DNA from: Paenibacillus sp. LHD-117
Lineage (GTDB): Bacteria > Bacillota > Bacilli > Paenibacillales > Paenibacillaceae
Direction of reading: 5' to 3'
DNA: 64,000 bases
Assembly: GCF_030929555.1 (NCBI RefSeq)
Contig: NZ_JAVFVT010000031.1
Coordinates: 1-64,000, forward strand
In this document: positions 48,358 through 60,194 of the stretch, piece after piece
How positions within the stretch are numbered: position 1 is the stretch's first letter
Layout of the letters: each line of letters starts with the position of its first letter
The notes under the pieces: generated by a model
Told to the model about the DNA's origin: nothing
The model's input: the letters and a program-made list of their open reading frames with translations, nothing else
Database searches by the model: none
Translations under genes and position numbers: made by a program

Positions 48358-51300
48358 TTGTTGGACGTGAACAACTTCGAGTATATGAAAATTGGTCTGG
48401 CTTCGCCGGATAAAATTCGCTCGTGGTCCCGCGGAGAAGTCAAGAAGCCGGAAACCATTAACTACAGAACGCTTAAACCAGAGAAGGAAGGTCTTTTCTG
48501 CGAAAAGATCTTCGGACCTACCAAGGACTGGGAATGTCATTGCGGCAAATACAAACGCGTACGTTACAAAGGCGTAGTCTGCGATCGTTGCGGAGTTGAA
48601 GTTACCCGCGCGAAGGTTCGCCGCGAACGGATGGGCCATATTGAATTGGCTGCTCCCGTATCCCATATTTGGTACTTCAAAGGAATTCCTAGCCGCATGG
48701 GTCTTGCGCTCGATATGTCCCCTCGTTCCCTTGAGGAGATTATCTATTTTGCATCTTATGTCGTGACGGATCCAGGCGATACGCCGCTCGAGAAGAAACA
48801 GCTTTTGTCCGAGAAGGAATATCGCAGCTACCGCGAGAAATACGGCTACGGCTTCCAAGCCGGCATGGGTGCCGAAGCGGTGAAGAAGCTGCTTCAGGAT
48901 ATCGATGTGGAGCGCGAGCTCGAGCAACTGAAGGAAGAGCTGCGCACGGCTCAAGGCCAACGCCGTAACCGCGCGATTAAGCGTCTGGAAGTCATCGAGG
49001 CTTTCCGTAACTCCGGCAATGCGCCCGAGTGGATGATTCTCGACGTGCTGCCGGTTATCCCGCCGGAACTTCGTCCAATGGTACAGCTGGACGGCGGCCG
49101 CTTCGCGACTTCCGACCTGAACGACTTGTACCGCCGCGTTATTAACCGGAATAACCGTCTGAAGCGTCTGCTTGATCTCGGCGCTCCCGACATTATCGTA
49201 CAGAACGAGAAACGTATGCTGCAGGAAGCGGTCGACGCCCTGATCGACAACGGCCGTCGCGGCCGTCCGGTAACGGGTCCAGGCAACCGTCCATTAAAAT
49301 CCCTCAGCCACATGCTGAAAGGTAAACAAGGACGTTTCCGTCAGAACTTGCTCGGCAAACGGGTTGACTACTCCGGTCGTTCCGTTATCGTCGTAGGCCC
49401 GAACCTGAAGATTTTCCAATGCGGACTTCCGAAGGAAATGGCGCTTGAGCTGTTCAAGCCGTTCGTGATGAAGGAGCTTGTGAACAAGGGACTCGCCCAT
49501 AACATCAAGAGCGCAAAACGCAAGGTAGAACGCGTCAGCCCCGAAGTATGGGACGTTCTCGAAGAAGTCATTAAAGAACATCCGGTACTCTTGAACCGTG
49601 CCCCGACGCTGCATAGACTCGGTATCCAAGCTTTCGAACCGATTCTGGTCGAAGGACGCGCGATCAAGCTGCATCCGCTCGTATGTACGGCTTACAACGC
49701 CGACTTCGACGGCGACCAAATGGCCGTTCACGTGCCGTTGTCCGCGGAAGCGCAAGCGGAAGCTCGCTTGCTGATGCTGGCATCCGGCAACATTCTTAAC
49801 CCTAAGGACGGCAAGCCGGTCGTTACGCCTTCCCAGGATATGGTTCTCGGCAGTTACTACCTGACGATGGACAACAAGGAAGCCAAAGGCTCCGGTTCCG
49901 TGTTCGCAACGGTAAACGAAGCGATCTCGTCGTACCAACGCGGCATCGTTTCGCTGCACGCTCGTATTTTCATCCCGGTGAAAGTACTGAAGAAAACGAT
50001 TTTCACGGAACAACAGCAAGCTTCCCTGATGGCTACGACGGTAGGCAAAGTTATCTTCAACGAAATCTTCCCTGAAGATTTCCCTTATATCAACGAAGCG
50101 ACGAAAGTAAACCTTCTGCAAGGCACGCCTGACAAGTACTTCGTGTACGAGAAGGGCGGGGACTTGACCAAGTTTGTCGATGAGCTTCCGACGGCAGGCG
50201 CCGTAGGCAAAGACTACCTTGGTACAATCATCGCGGAATGTTTCCGTCAATACCATACGACGCTGACAGCGATCATCCTTGACCGCATCAAGCAGCTCGG
50301 CTTCACTTATTCCACCAAAGCGGGTATTACGATCGGCGTTTCCGACGTTATTATTCCGAAGGAAAAAGCGGAGATCATGAAGGCATCCGACGAGAAGGTC
50401 GCCACCGTTATGAATCAGTACCGTCGCGGTCTGATCACGAACGAAGAACGTTACGACCGGATCATCGGCATCTGGAGCAAGTGCAAAGACGAAATTACGG
50501 AAGTTCTCATGAAATCGATGGATCGCTACAACAACATCATGCTCATGGTCGACTCCAAAGCGCGGGGTAACAAATCCCAGATCACGCAGCTTGGCGGCAT
50601 GCGCGGTCTGATGGCGAATCCATCGGGCCGTATCATCGAGTTGCCGATCAAATCGAACTTCCGGGAAGGTCTGACCGTCCTCGAGTACTTCATCTCGACG
50701 CACGGCGCGCGTAAAGGTCTTGCCGATACGGCGCTTCGTACCGCCGACTCCGGATACCTGACTCGCCGTCTCGTAGACGTCGCGCAGGACGTTATCGTCC
50801 GCGAAGACGATTGCGGCACGGATAAAGGTTTTGCCGTCAGCAAGATCCAAGACGGCAAGGAAGTCATCGAGGATCTGTACGACCGTATCGAAGGCCGCTA
50901 TGCGTTCGAGACGATTCGCCATCCGAAAACCGGCGAAGTTATCGTGAATCGCAGCGAACTGATCGACTCGGGCAAAGCGGATGCGATTATCGACGCTGGC
51001 GTCGAGAAGCTTCAAATTCGTTCCGTACTGAGCTGCCGCGCGCGTCATGGCGTTTGCAAAATCTGTTACGGCCGCAACCTGGCAACCGGCAAGCACGTCG
51101 AGATCGGCGAAGCGGTAGGCATTATCGCGGCGCAATCGATCGGCGAACCGGGAACGCAGTTGACGATGCGTACGTTCCATACGGGCGGCGTAGCCGGCGA
51201 CGATATTACGCAAGGTCTTCCGCGTATTCAAGAGCTCTTCGAGGCGCGTAATCCGAAAGGCCAAGCGATCATCTCCGAGCTTGACGGCGTCATCAAGGAA

Positions 51301-51984
51301 ATTCGCGAAGCGAAGGACCGCAGGGAGATCGAAGTACAAGGCGAAGCCGAAACAAAAGTATATGCTGTGACGTACGGCTCGCGTATCCGCGTGACGGAAG
51401 GCCAGCAAATCGAAGCAGGCGACGAGCTGACGGACGGTTCCATCGATCCGAAGGAAATGCTTCGAATCAAAGGCATTCGCGGCGTACAGAACTATATCCT
51501 GCAAGAAGTACAGCGCGTTTACCGGAATCAGGGCGTTGAGATCAACGACAAACACGTCGAGGTTATGATCAAGCAGATGTTGCGCAAAATCCGTATCGTA
51601 GATGCGGGCGACACGACGCTGCTCCCTGGCGCTTTCGTAGACATTCACGAATACGAATCCGCTAACCGCACGGCAATCTTCGCGGGCAAAGAGCCTGCAG
51701 TCGCGAAGCCGGTCCTTCTCGGTATTACGAAAGCGTCCCTCGAGACGGATTCGTTCTTGTCCGCGGCGTCGTTCCAAGAAACGACTCGCGTTCTTACCGA
51801 CGCGGCGATCAAAGGCAAGGTCGACCAACTTCTCGGCCTGAAGGAGAATGTTATCATCGGCAAGCTGATCCCGGCTGGTACGGGCATGCAGCGTTACCGC
51901 AACATTCGCTTCGCGGGCTTGGAAGACGAAGTGGTCGAAGGCGCCGTGCTGGAAGCAGCTACGGAAGCCGTAGTGGTCGAATAA
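48358..51984 (+). CDS. rpoC: DNA-directed RNA polymerase subunit beta'
   Basis: This 1208-residue subunit has the N-terminal zinc finger ([20 protein letters not shown]), the magnesium-binding [10 protein letters not shown], a second zinc site ([13 protein letters not shown]) and the trigger-loop segment [16 protein letters not shown]. The TTG at 48358 has GAAGGAGG 7 bases upstream and gives [10 protein letters not shown], as in Bacillus; the ATG at 48337 overlaps that ribosome-binding site and is rejected. Confidence 0.98.
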   Translation: MLDVNNFEYMKIGLASPDKIRSWSRGEVKKPETINYRTLKPEKEGLFCEKIFGPTKDWECHCGKYKRVRYKGVVCDRCGVEVTRAKVRRERMGHIELAAPVSHIWYFKGIPSRMGLALDMSPRSLEEIIYFASYVVTDPGDTPLEKKQLLSEKEYRSYREKYGYGFQAGMGAEAVKKLLQDIDVERELEQLKEELRTAQGQRRNRAIKRLEVIEAFRNSGNAPEWMILDVLPVIPPELRPMVQLDGGRFATSDLNDLYRRVINRNNRLKRLLDLGAPDIIVQNEKRMLQEAVDALIDNGRRGRPVTGPGNRPLKSLSHMLKGKQGRFRQNLLGKRVDYSGRSVIVVGPNLKIFQCGLPKEMALELFKPFVMKELVNKGLAHNIKSAKRKVERVSPEVWDVLEEVIKEHPVLLNRAPTLHRLGIQAFEPILVEGRAIKLHPLVCTAYNADFDGDQMAVHVPLSAEAQAEARLLMLASGNILNPKDGKPVVTPSQDMVLGSYYLTMDNKEAKGSGSVFATVNEAISSYQRGIVSLHARIFIPVKVLKKTIFTEQQQASLMATTVGKVIFNEIFPEDFPYINEATKVNLLQGTPDKYFVYEKGGDLTKFVDELPTAGAVGKDYLGTIIAECFRQYHTTLTAIILDRIKQLGFTYSTKAGITIGVSDVIIPKEKAEIMKASDEKVATVMNQYRRGLITNEERYDRIIGIWSKCKDEITEVLMKSMDRYNNIMLMVDSKARGNKSQITQLGGMRGLMANPSGRIIELPIKSNFREGLTVLEYFISTHGARKGLADTALRTADSGYLTRRLVDVAQDVIVREDDCGTDKGFAVSKIQDGKEVIEDLYDRIEGRYAFETIRHPKTGEVIVNRSELIDSGKADAIIDAGVEKLQIRSVLSCRARHGVCKICYGRNLATGKHVEIGEAVGIIAAQSIGEPGTQLTMRTFHTGGVAGDDITQGLPRIQELFEARNPKGQAIISELDGVIKEIREAKDRREIEVQGEAETKVYAVTYGSRIRVTEGQQIEAGDELTDGSIDPKEMLRIKGIRGVQNYILQEVQRVYRNQGVEINDKHVEVMIKQMLRKIRIVDAGDTTLLPGAFVDIHEYESANRTAIFAGKEPAVAKPVLLGITKASLETDSFLSAASFQETTRVLTDAAIKGKVDQLLGLKENVIIGKLIPAGTGMQRYRNIRFAGLEDEVVEGAVLEAATEAVVVE

Positions 51985-51992
51985 TTGCATAC

Positions 51993-52067
51993 AGCCGCGG
52001 CTTCGGCCGCGGCTCGAATAGAAACGATGCTTGTTCCCCCCAAGGGAGCGGTATCGTTTCTTTTTTT
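51993..52067 (+). terminator. Two tandem hairpins ending the rpoBC transcript
   Basis: AGCCGCGGC pairs with GCCGCGGCT around a TTCG tetraloop (51993-52014). A second stem, GAAACGAT with ATCGTTTC (52021-52060), is followed by seven T. Confidence 0.9.
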
Positions 52068-52250
52068 GTTTATCGAGAAACTTCTACATCTTATCCGGTG
52101 TTCATACAATATACGAGAAAGCGGACAGGGGAGCGGATCGAATTATTAGTCGATCCCTATTTTAGAAAAAAAGTTTTAGAGAATCGACAACTTCTATAGG
52201 GAATCATGTGTTTATAGGGTAATAGGAACTTTCGAACAGGAGATGAAGGG

Positions 52251-52418
52251 ATGTCAATGGATCGCGAGATTGACGATGTGCTTGATTTTATTAGGGGGAA
52301 GTTCGGTATTCCCGATGGAGACGCGGAACTGGAGTCGGAGCTTGCGGGCATTCGGATGGAACTTGAGAAACTGCAGCAGAAATTTGTTGTCATTCAAACG
52401 GGGAATGGCGGATCATAA
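52251..52418 (+). CDS. Small unknown protein, paralogous to the next gene's N-terminus
   Basis: This 55-residue protein is acidic and probably helical or coiled. Residues 5-41 (REIDDVLDFIRGKFGIPDGD and ESELAGIRMELEKLQ) line up with residues 6-42 of the protein encoded 23 bases downstream (VEEVMDFINLALRLPEGD and EELNGIRTELERLK). CAGGAG and GAAGGG precede the ATG. I recognise no family. It may be a duplicated fragment or a regulator that pairs with the larger protein. Confidence 0.7.
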   Translation: MSMDREIDDVLDFIRGKFGIPDGDAELESELAGIRMELEKLQQKFVVIQTGNGGS

Positions 52419-52441
52419 ACCCAGAATTGGAGCTGAAGAGC

Positions 52442-53158
52442 ATGTCGCAAGGGAGCAGCGTTGAGGAAGTCATGGATTTTATAAACCTCGCTCTTCGGCT
52501 GCCTGAAGGCGACGAAACATTCGACGAGGAACTAAACGGGATTCGTACCGAGTTGGAACGATTGAAGGAGAGCAAGGTGCAGTTTCATACCTGTCATATC
52601 GATAGCGGCAACTTCTGGACGGTCGTCAATCAAAGGATCGAAATCAGTTTGTTATTAATGGAAGCGGAGGAGAAAACGGCGGTGCCTGTTTACGGATTTG
52701 ATTGGGTATTGAAGGTATTTAAATCTCGATATGAGATCGAGGATGAAAGTGATCGGTTCAAGTTAACCTTTGATGGGGAAACGGTTGAATTAGAGAGACT
52801 AGACGAGAATCGAATACGCATTGCATCCAATAAAGATAAGGTAGAAATCATCGCAGGGTCGTTCGAGAATTATTTGGATGGACGAGAGCCTTTCGAGAAA
52901 GAGTTTTATTATGAGCACTATGGGTGGTTCGTGCCGAGCAGAGTGACGCTCGTGGAGAGTGTTAGTCTGGACGCAGACGCGAAACAACCTTTTCTTGCGG
53001 TGATAAGACTATTGTTAACTTACTTTCATGTCATCGCAATCCGCTGCAGCGACGTTTCTCCGCAGATTCAAGCATGGCTGGAGGAGTTGGCTTATCTGAA
53101 GGAAGTCCAAATCGGCGATGAGACGCTAATCGTCTTTCAGGATCCAGCTACGATGTAG
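52442..53158 (+). CDS. Unknown acidic protein with duplicated N-terminal segment
   Basis: This 238-residue protein lacks a signal peptide. The first 45 residues are paralogous to the small gene upstream. The rest is acidic, with several beta-rich patches (YEIEDESDRFKLTFDGETVELERL), an aromatic stretch EFYYEHYGWFVPSR near residue 162, and a hydrophobic helix LAVIRLLLTYFHVIAIR near 190-206. The ATG at 52442 has GGAG 9 bases upstream; a TTG at 52427 is alternative. It lies where Bacillales normally have an L7Ae-type gene, but it is not similar to one. Confidence 0.75.
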   Translation: MSQGSSVEEVMDFINLALRLPEGDETFDEELNGIRTELERLKESKVQFHTCHIDSGNFWTVVNQRIEISLLLMEAEEKTAVPVYGFDWVLKVFKSRYEIEDESDRFKLTFDGETVELERLDENRIRIASNKDKVEIIAGSFENYLDGREPFEKEFYYEHYGWFVPSRVTLVESVSLDADAKQPFLAVIRLLLTYFHVIAIRCSDVSPQIQAWLEELAYLKEVQIGDETLIVFQDPATM

Positions 53159-53310
53159 AACCGAGAAATAGGCGCATGTGAAGCAGCCTCCATCTATCTT
53201 TTCATGTTGATCGTACTTTTATGGTACGGTCTTATTCGCGTTAAACGGGAGTCACGCATATTAAATTGTTGCAAATCGCCGCTTGCGACAAAAAGTACCA
53301 TGAATCTCGC

Positions 53311-53340
53311 TTGACATGCATATAGGCGAAGTGATAATAT
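53311..53340 (+). promoter_or_regulatory. Promoter of the rpsL-rpsG-fusA-tuf operon
   Basis: Consensus TTGACA is followed at 16 or 18 bases by GATAAT or TAATAT. The leader of about 130 bases to rpsL shows no obvious terminator. Positions 53159-53310 hold no gene. Confidence 0.75.
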
Positions 53341-53473
53341 ATCGAAGTGTGCCTGATGACCGGGCTTACGGAATCGTTTCGTATAATAATGATCCGCCTG
53401 GGTCTGTGGGCTTAAACTTTGGGTGAAATGTCTACCATTATAAAGACATGATTTAGGGGAAGGGGGTGGCAAC

Positions 53474-53893
53474 ATGCCAACTATTAACCAGCTCGTTCGT
53501 AAAGGTCGTCAAGCGAAAGTCGTTAAATCGAAATCGCCAGCCTTGCAAAGAGGCTTTAACGCTCTGAAACGTGAAGCAACTGACATCAGCGCTCCACAAA
53601 AACGCGGTGTGTGCACTCGTGTAGGTACAATGACTCCGAAAAAACCGAACTCCGCGCTTCGTAAATACGCGCGCGTACGCTTGACTAACCGTGTTGAGGT
53701 TACTGCGTACATCCCAGGTATCGGTCATAACCTGCAAGAGCACAGCGTTGTTTTGATCCGTGGCGGTCGTGTTAAGGACCTTCCGGGCGTACGTTACCAT
53801 ATCGTTCGCGGCGCGCTTGATACTGCGGGTGTTAACAACCGTAACCAATCGCGTTCTAAGTACGGTACGAAACGTCCTAAAGTTAAGAAGTAA
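53474..53893 (+). CDS. rpsL: 30S ribosomal protein S12
   Basis: This 139-residue decoding-centre protein begins [24 protein letters not shown] and contains [19 protein letters not shown] with the lysine that is changed in streptomycin-resistant strains, here wild type. GGGGAAGGGGGTGG precedes the ATG. Confidence 0.98.
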   Translation: MPTINQLVRKGRQAKVVKSKSPALQRGFNALKREATDISAPQKRGVCTRVGTMTPKKPNSALRKYARVRLTNRVEVTAYIPGIGHNLQEHSVVLIRGGRVKDLPGVRYHIVRGALDTAGVNNRNQSRSKYGTKRPKVKK

Positions 53894-53961
53894 GAAGTAT
53901 AACCCAAGCGGGTTAATACCATGCTAGAACAAGTTACTATTAGAAGAAAGGGGGACTTTAC

Positions 53962-54432
53962 ATGCCACGCAAAGGTCCTGTAACAAAACGCGATGTGCTT
54001 CCGGATCCGGTTTACAATAGCAAACTGGTTACGCGCCTAATCAACCGTATTATGATCGACGGTAAGAGAGGCACTGCACAAACACTGTTATACGATGCTT
54101 TCAAGCTGATCCAAGAGCGTTCCGGTAAAGATCCAATGGAAGTGTTCGAAGCAGCATTGAAAAACATCATGCCGGTTCTTGAGGTTAAAGCTCGCCGTGT
54201 AGGCGGCGCTAACTACCAAGTACCAATCGAGGTTAAACCTGAGCGCCGTACGGCTCTTGGTCTTCGTTGGCTCGTGAACTACTCGCGCAACCGCGGCGAG
54301 AAAACGATGACGGAACGTTTGGCTGCTGAAATTCTGGATGCTTCCAACAACACTGGCGCATCCGTTAAGAAGCGTGAAGACACGCACAAAATGGCTGAAG
54401 CAAACAAAGCGTTTGCTCACTACCGTTGGTAG
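53962..54432 (+). CDS. rpsG: 30S ribosomal protein S7
   Basis: This 156-residue primary 16S-binding protein has the signature [27 protein letters not shown] and ends [25 protein letters not shown] precedes the ATG. Confidence 0.98.
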   Translation: MPRKGPVTKRDVLPDPVYNSKLVTRLINRIMIDGKRGTAQTLLYDAFKLIQERSGKDPMEVFEAALKNIMPVLEVKARRVGGANYQVPIEVKPERRTALGLRWLVNYSRNRGEKTMTERLAAEILDASNNTGASVKKREDTHKMAEANKAFAHYRW

Positions 54433-54461
54433 GATAACCATAAACGAGAGGAGACATATTC

Positions 54462-56543
54462 ATGGCAAGAGAGTTCTCCTTGAAAAATACGCGTAATATC
54501 GGTATTATGGCGCATATTGACGCTGGTAAAACCACGACAACTGAACGGATTTTGTTCTACACGGGCCGTACCCACAAAATCGGCGAGGTGCACGAAGGTG
54601 CAGCTACGATGGACTGGATGGAACAAGAACAAGAGCGCGGCATTACGATTACGTCTGCCGCGACTACCGCTCAATGGGATGGACACCGCATCAATATCAT
54701 CGATACTCCGGGTCACGTTGACTTCACGGTTGAAGTTGAACGTTCCCTACGCGTATTGGACGGGGCCGTTGGTGTTTTCAGTGCGAAGGAAGGCGTTGAG
54801 CCGCAGTCCGAGACTGTATGGCGTCAAGCTGACCGTTACGGCGTTCCACGGATCGCTTACATTAACAAAATGGACATCATTGGCGCGGACTTCCTGAATG
54901 TCGTCAAAGACATGCGCGAGCGTCTGCAAGCTAATGCCGTCGCGATCCAAATTCCGATTGGTGCCGAGAGCGATTTCTTGGGCGTCATCGATATTATCGA
55001 TCGCGTAGCTTACAAATACAAAGATGATCTCGGCAAAGATCCCGAGAAAATCGAAATTCCTGCCGAATATGCCGACCAAGTCGAAGAGCTCCGCAGCGAG
55101 CTTGTAGAGAAAGTAGCAGAGCTGGACGAAGAGCTGATGATGAAGTATCTGGAAGGCGAAGAAATTACGACTCCAGAACTCAAAGCAGCGCTCCGCAAAG
55201 GCGTTTGCGAAGTGAAAATCTTCCCGGTTATCGCAGGTTCCTCTTACCGTAACAAAGGCGTTCAAATGATGCTTGACGCTGTCGTTGCTTACCTTCCTTC
55301 CCCGCTTGACGTACCGGCAATCAAAGGTACGCTTGAAGACGGCGAAGAAGCGATTCGTCATTCTTCGGATGAAGAGCCATTCGCAGCGCTTGCGTTCAAA
55401 ATCATGACGGACCCTTACGTTGGTAAGCTGACGTTCTTCCGTGTATACTCCGGCGTCCTGAAATCCGGCTCCTATGTTCTGAATGCAACGAAGAACAAAC
55501 GCGAGCGTATCGGACGGATCCTGCAGATGCATGCGAACTCCCGTCAAGAGATCTCGGAAGTTTACGCGGGCGACATCGCTGCCGCGGTCGGTCTGAAAGA
55601 TACGATCACCGGTGACACGCTTTGCGACGAGAAGCACACAATCGTGCTCGAGTCGATGAACTTCCCTGATCCGGTTATCTCGGTTGCCATCGAACCAAAA
55701 ACGAAGGCTGACCAAGACAAGCTGGGTATCGCGATCTCCAAGCTGGCTGAAGAAGATCCTACCTTCCGTGCTCACACGGACGAAGAAACGAACCAAACGA
55801 TCATCTCCGGTATGGGTGAGCTTCACCTTGAGATCCTCGTTGACCGTATGCTTCGCGAGTTCAAAGTTGAGACAAACGTTGGTAAGCCGCAAGTTGCTTA
55901 CCGTGAGACGTTCCGTCAAGCGGCGAAAGTCGAAGGTAAATTCGTTCGTCAATCCGGCGGTAAAGGTCAGTTCGGTCATTGCTGGGTCGAGTTCGAACCA
56001 CAAGAGGCTGGCGCAGGCTTCAAATTCGAAAGCAAAGTCGTGGGCGGTTCGATTCCTCGCGAATTTATCGCTCCGATCCAAGCTGGTATCGAAGAGTCGA
56101 TGAAGAACGGCGTAGTTGCCGGCTTCCCGCTCGTTGATATTAAAGCAACCGTAGTCGATGGTTCCTACCATGACGTCGACTCCTCCGAGATGGCGTTTAA
56201 GATCGCCGGTTCCTTGGCGCTTAAAGCAGCAAAAGAGAAATGTAAGCCTGTTTTGCTCGAGCCAATCATGAAGGTCGAAGTTACGGTTCCTGAAGAGTAC
56301 ATGGGCGACGTTATGGGCATGCTGAACTCCCGCCGCGGTCGCATCGAAGGTATGGATACTCGCGCAGGCGCGCAAATCATCCGTGCTAAGGTGCCTCTCT
56401 CCGAGATGTTCGGTTACTCCACGACTCTTCGTTCCGGTACCCAAGGACGCGGCGTATTCTCGATGGAGCTTTCTCACTATGAAGAAGTTCCGAAGTCGAT
56501 CGCCGAAGAGATCATCGCGAAACACAAAGGTTCGGCTGAGTAA
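54462..56543 (+). CDS. fusA: Elongation factor G
   Basis: This 693-residue translocation GTPase has G1 [17 protein letters not shown] and NKMD motifs at the N-terminus, followed by domains II-V ending in [30 protein letters not shown] precedes the ATG. Confidence 0.98.
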   Translation: MAREFSLKNTRNIGIMAHIDAGKTTTTERILFYTGRTHKIGEVHEGAATMDWMEQEQERGITITSAATTAQWDGHRINIIDTPGHVDFTVEVERSLRVLDGAVGVFSAKEGVEPQSETVWRQADRYGVPRIAYINKMDIIGADFLNVVKDMRERLQANAVAIQIPIGAESDFLGVIDIIDRVAYKYKDDLGKDPEKIEIPAEYADQVEELRSELVEKVAELDEELMMKYLEGEEITTPELKAALRKGVCEVKIFPVIAGSSYRNKGVQMMLDAVVAYLPSPLDVPAIKGTLEDGEEAIRHSSDEEPFAALAFKIMTDPYVGKLTFFRVYSGVLKSGSYVLNATKNKRERIGRILQMHANSRQEISEVYAGDIAAAVGLKDTITGDTLCDEKHTIVLESMNFPDPVISVAIEPKTKADQDKLGIAISKLAEEDPTFRAHTDEETNQTIISGMGELHLEILVDRMLREFKVETNVGKPQVAYRETFRQAAKVEGKFVRQSGGKGQFGHCWVEFEPQEAGAGFKFESKVVGGSIPREFIAPIQAGIEESMKNGVVAGFPLVDIKATVVDGSYHDVDSSEMAFKIAGSLALKAAKEKCKPVLLEPIMKVEVTVPEEYMGDVMGMLNSRRGRIEGMDTRAGAQIIRAKVPLSEMFGYSTTLRSGTQGRGVFSMELSHYEEVPKSIAEEIIAKHKGSAE

Positions 56544-56662
56544 GGGCAACCAAGCTCTGTCCGCTTGAACAAGTTGTATTTTGGCCGACAACGGGCGTAA
56601 TCTTACGATCGGTGCCGGCCTACACATAAAATAAAAAGTGATATTGAGGAGGATTCAGTTCA

Positions 56663-57853
56663 ATGGCTAAGGCAAAATTTGAACGTAATAAACCGCATGT
56701 TAACATCGGTACAATCGGTCACGTCGACCATGGTAAAACAACTCTGACTGCTGCTATCACAACTGTACTTTCCAAAAAATACGGCGGTGTAGCTACAGCA
56801 TTCGACCAAATCGACAAAGCTCCAGAAGAGCGCGAGCGCGGTATCACGATCTCGACAGCTCACGTTGAGTACGAGACGCCTAACCGTCACTACGCTCACG
56901 TTGACTGCCCAGGTCACGCCGACTACGTTAAAAACATGATCACTGGCGCTGCCCAAATGGACGGAGCTATCCTGGTAGTATCCGCTACTGACGGCCCAAT
57001 GCCGCAAACGCGCGAGCACATCCTGCTCTCCCGCCAAGTAGGCGTTCCTTACATCGTTGTATTCCTGAACAAATGCGACATGGTTGAAGACGAAGAGCTT
57101 CTTGAGTTGGTTGAAATGGAAGTTCGCGACCTTCTGTCCGAGTATGATTTCCCAGGCGACGACACGCCAATCATCCGCGGTTCCGCTCGTGAAGCTTTGC
57201 AGAACCCAGAAGGAGAATGGGCTGGCAAAATTATCGAATTGTTCGACCAAATCGATACATTCATCCCAACTCCAGAGCGCGACACGGCTAAGCCTTTCCT
57301 TATGCCTGTCGAGGACGTATTCACAATCACAGGCCGTGGTACAGTTGCTACAGGTCGTGTAGAGCGTGGTATTATCAAAGTGGGCGACGAGATCGAAATC
57401 ATCGGTCTTCAAGAAGAAACTCGCAAATCAATTGTTACGGGCGTTGAGATGTTCCGTAAATTGCTTGACTCCGCTCAAGCAGGCGACAACGTAGGCGCAC
57501 TTCTTCGCGGTGTAGACCGTAAAGACATCGAGCGCGGTCAAGTTCTGGCTAAACCGGGTTCCGTTAAGCCACACACGAACTTCACAGCTCAAATCTACGT
57601 TCTGACTAAAGAAGAGGGTGGCCGTCACAAGCCTTTCTTCACTGGCTACCGTCCACAGTTCTACTTCCGTACAACTGACGTTACGGGTATCATCAACCTG
57701 CCAGAAGGCACTGAGATGGTTATGCCTGGCGACAACATCACAGTTACTGTTGAACTGATCGCTCCAATCGCGGTTGAAGAGGGCACTCGCTTCTCCATCC
57801 GTGAAGGCGGCCGTACTGTAGGCGCTGGCGCAGTTGCAACAATCCAAAAATAA
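56663..57853 (+). CDS. tuf: Elongation factor Tu
   Basis: This 396-residue GTPase delivers aminoacyl-tRNA. Motifs are [32 protein letters not shown] and [16 protein letters not shown] and [10 protein letters not shown] are also typical. GAGGAGG precedes the ATG. It is followed by two hairpins, ending the operon. Confidence 0.98.
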   Translation: MAKAKFERNKPHVNIGTIGHVDHGKTTLTAAITTVLSKKYGGVATAFDQIDKAPEERERGITISTAHVEYETPNRHYAHVDCPGHADYVKNMITGAAQMDGAILVVSATDGPMPQTREHILLSRQVGVPYIVVFLNKCDMVEDEELLELVEMEVRDLLSEYDFPGDDTPIIRGSAREALQNPEGEWAGKIIELFDQIDTFIPTPERDTAKPFLMPVEDVFTITGRGTVATGRVERGIIKVGDEIEIIGLQEETRKSIVTGVEMFRKLLDSAQAGDNVGALLRGVDRKDIERGQVLAKPGSVKPHTNFTAQIYVLTKEEGGRHKPFFTGYRPQFYFRTTDVTGIINLPEGTEMVMPGDNITVTVELIAPIAVEEGTRFSIREGGRTVGAGAVATIQK

Positions 57854-57857
57854 TGCC

Positions 57858-57911
57858 ATGCGGCTTCAGCCGCATGCATGCGGAAACCCCCACTTCGGTG
57901 GGGGTTTCTTT
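57858..57911 (+). terminator. Terminator after tuf
   Basis: ATGCGGC/GCCGCAT (57858-57875) precedes a strong hairpin, AAACCCCCAC with GTGGGGGTTT around TTCG (57884-57907), followed by CTTTG. Positions 57912-58143 hold no gene, only a weak candidate promoter (TTGACG at 57962 and TAAGAT at 57986). Confidence 0.9.
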
Positions 57912-58143
57912 GCGTTTGCGCATATATGTCGTATTAACTTTTATTAACATATAAGTTTGCATTGACGAGGCTGCCATCCTCCAATTAAGATAAAAGTTAT
58001 AAAATAAAAAGTCGCAATATCGCTAAAAAAGCGTAATAATCGCGTTTACCCACATACTTTAATGAATAAAAGCGATAAAGCTTTGATGCATATGCGATGG
58101 AGTGCGAAAAAGAAATCGAATTGAATCGAGAGGGGTTAATCGA

Positions 58144-59187
58144 ATGAAAAAGCAATTTTGGATTGGATTGGCTTTAGCATCTTTGATGGTCGTAACCGCG
58201 GCTTGCGGCGGCAATGGAGGCAAATCGAATGCAGGTAACGACGAACAAGGAACCGCTAACGCAGGCGACACGGAGAAAACCTATTCCATCGCGATTTCCC
58301 AGATCGTAGAGCATCCTTCCTTGGACGCTACTCGCGAAGGTTTCCTGGCCGCACTTAAGGATGCGGGCTTCGAAGAAGGCAAAAACCTGAAGGTCGATTA
58401 CAACAACGCGCAAGGCGACGCTAACAACGTGAAAACGATCGCCGAGAAAATCGCATCTTCGGATGTAGATCTGGCTTTGGGAATTGCAACACCAACGACT
58501 CAAAGTTTGGTTGATGAAGTGAAAGACAAACCGGTATTGTTCGCAGCCGTTACAGATCCTGTGGACGCGGGCATTGTTTCGCAATTGAAAGCGCCTGGCG
58601 GCAACGTTACGGGCGCGGCCGATACGAACCCGGAAGCGATCGTGAAGACGATGGACTTTATCGCGAAGGAATTCCCGGACGTGAAGAAGGTTGGCCTTGT
58701 CATTAACGAAGGCGAAGCAAACGCTGTTGTCATGAGCGGAATCGCCGAAGAAGCGCTAGCGAAACATAACATCGAATTGGTCAAAGCGGCTGTCGCGAAC
58801 AGCTCGGACATTCAACAAGCGGCACAGTCTTTGGTTGGACGCGTAGACGCGATCTACATTACGCTCGACAATATGGTTGTCGGCGGCGTCGACAGCATTA
58901 TCGAAGTGGCGAACGAGAACGACATTCCGTTCTTCTCGGCAGACCGTGATACGGTTGAGAAGGGCGCTTTCGCGACTGTCGGATTCAAGTATTATGATCA
59001 TGGTTACGAAGCAGGCCAAATGGCGGTTGAAATCTTGAAGGGCAAAAATCCGGGCGAGATGGATGTAACGATGCCTCAGAAACTCGACTTTATTTTCAAC
59101 TTGAAGGCTGCCGCTGAGCAAGGGATTACGGTTACGGATGCCATGAAGGCATATGTACAAGATCCGGCAAACAATATTATTGAATAA
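58144..59187 (+). CDS. ABC transporter substrate-binding lipoprotein (TrpX/PF04392 type)
   Basis: This 347-residue lipoprotein (lipobox VTAAC, Cys21) has the type 1 periplasmic-binding fold seen in SIAISQIVEHPSLDATREGFLAALKDAGFEEGKN, IATPTTQSLVDEVKDKPVLFAAVTDPVDAGIV and VGGVDSIIEVANENDIPFFSADRDTVEKGAFATVGF. Members of this family bind aromatic amino acids or other small solutes; the substrate here is unknown. The ATG at 58144 has GAGAGGGG upstream. First of a three-gene importer inserted between tuf and rpsJ. Confidence 0.9.
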   Translation: MKKQFWIGLALASLMVVTAACGGNGGKSNAGNDEQGTANAGDTEKTYSIAISQIVEHPSLDATREGFLAALKDAGFEEGKNLKVDYNNAQGDANNVKTIAEKIASSDVDLALGIATPTTQSLVDEVKDKPVLFAAVTDPVDAGIVSQLKAPGGNVTGAADTNPEAIVKTMDFIAKEFPDVKKVGLVINEGEANAVVMSGIAEEALAKHNIELVKAAVANSSDIQQAAQSLVGRVDAIYITLDNMVVGGVDSIIEVANENDIPFFSADRDTVEKGAFATVGFKYYDHGYEAGQMAVEILKGKNPGEMDVTMPQKLDFIFNLKAAAEQGITVTDAMKAYVQDPANNIIE

Positions 59188-59282
59188 GAGACTACGTACA
59201 ACTGCAAATTAATGTAGACAGCTATGGGGTGATCGGGTAACCTGGTCCACCCCATTGCTATTCATGAAGGAGGATTTGTTTT

Positions 59283-60194
59283 ATGCTTGCATCGATGCAA
59301 GGCGCCGTCGAATCAGGCTTGTTATACGCTTTAATGGCTCTAGGCGTTTTTATTACGTTTCGTATTTTGGATTTTCCCGATTTGACGGTGGACGGCAGCT
59401 TTACAACCGGGGCGGCCATCGCAACGATCATGACGGTGAATGGCTCACAACCATGGATTGCGATTATATGTGCTTTCTTAGGTGGTGCGGCAGCCGGTTT
59501 ATGTACGGGGTTGCTTCATACGAAAGGGAAAGTAAACGGACTATTGTCCGGCATTATTATGATGATTGCACTCTATTCCATTAATCTTAGGATTATGGGC
59601 AAACCCAACGTTTCATTGCGCAACGAAATGAATGCTTTCGATCATATCCCCGTTATTGCTATTGGACTGATTCTAGCAGTTGGAGTGAAGCTGCTCCTTG
59701 ACCAATTTTTCAAAACGGATCTTGGCTTAAGCTTGCGCGCTACCGGGGATAACAATCGGATGATTCGAAGCTTTGGGTCCAATACGGATGTAACGACGAT
59801 TGTAGGAATCGCGTTGTCGAACGCGCTGGTTGCGTGTTCGGGAGGACTGATCGCCCATCATTTGAAGTATGCGGACAACAGCATGGGCATCGGGATGATC
59901 GTCATCGGTCTCGCGTCGGTAATAATCGGCGAAGCGATTTTCGGCGCAAAGACGATTTTCAGAGCAACGTTAGCCGTTATTCTCGGCGCTATCATCTACC
60001 GCGTCATCTACGCGCTTGCCCTGCGCGTTCCGGGCATGGAGGCACAGGATATGAAGCTGATTACCGCGGTAATCATTACATGCGCTCTTGTTGTCCCAAC
60101 TGTTAGACGGGCCATCAACCAAAAGACGACGGCCAAAAAAAGAACGGCGGAAGTATTGGCGAATCTTCGCCAAGCGAGCGGGGGTGAACGGTGA
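59283..60194 (+). CDS. ABC transporter permease, branched-chain/TrpY type
   Basis: This 303-residue membrane protein of the LivHM-like permease superfamily has about eight hydrophobic helices. Typical segments are GVFITFRILDFPDLTVDGSFTTGAA and LGLSLRATGDNNRMIRSFGSN, the loop that contacts the ATPase. AAGGAGG precedes the ATG. It overlaps the start of the ATPase gene. Confidence 0.9.
   Translation: MLASMQGAVESGLLYALMALGVFITFRILDFPDLTVDGSFTTGAAIATIMTVNGSQPWIAIICAFLGGAAAGLCTGLLHTKGKVNGLLSGIIMMIALYSINLRIMGKPNVSLRNEMNAFDHIPVIAIGLILAVGVKLLLDQFFKTDLGLSLRATGDNNRMIRSFGSNTDVTTIVGIALSNALVACSGGLIAHHLKYADNSMGIGMIVIGLASVIIGEAIFGAKTIFRATLAVILGAIIYRVIYALALRVPGMEAQDMKLITAVIITCALVVPTVRRAINQKTTAKKRTAEVLANLRQASGGER

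Noticed and set aside
49294-51990. 898-codon minus-strand frame opposite rpoC
   Set aside because: It is the antisense shadow of a highly constrained gene in GC-rich code; composition is not protein-like. The same applies to long antisense frames opposite clpC, rpoB, fusA and gltX.
52021-52250. An L7Ae-family gene between rpoC and rpsL
   Set aside because: No frame in this interval has the family pattern; only terminators and the two unknown genes are found.
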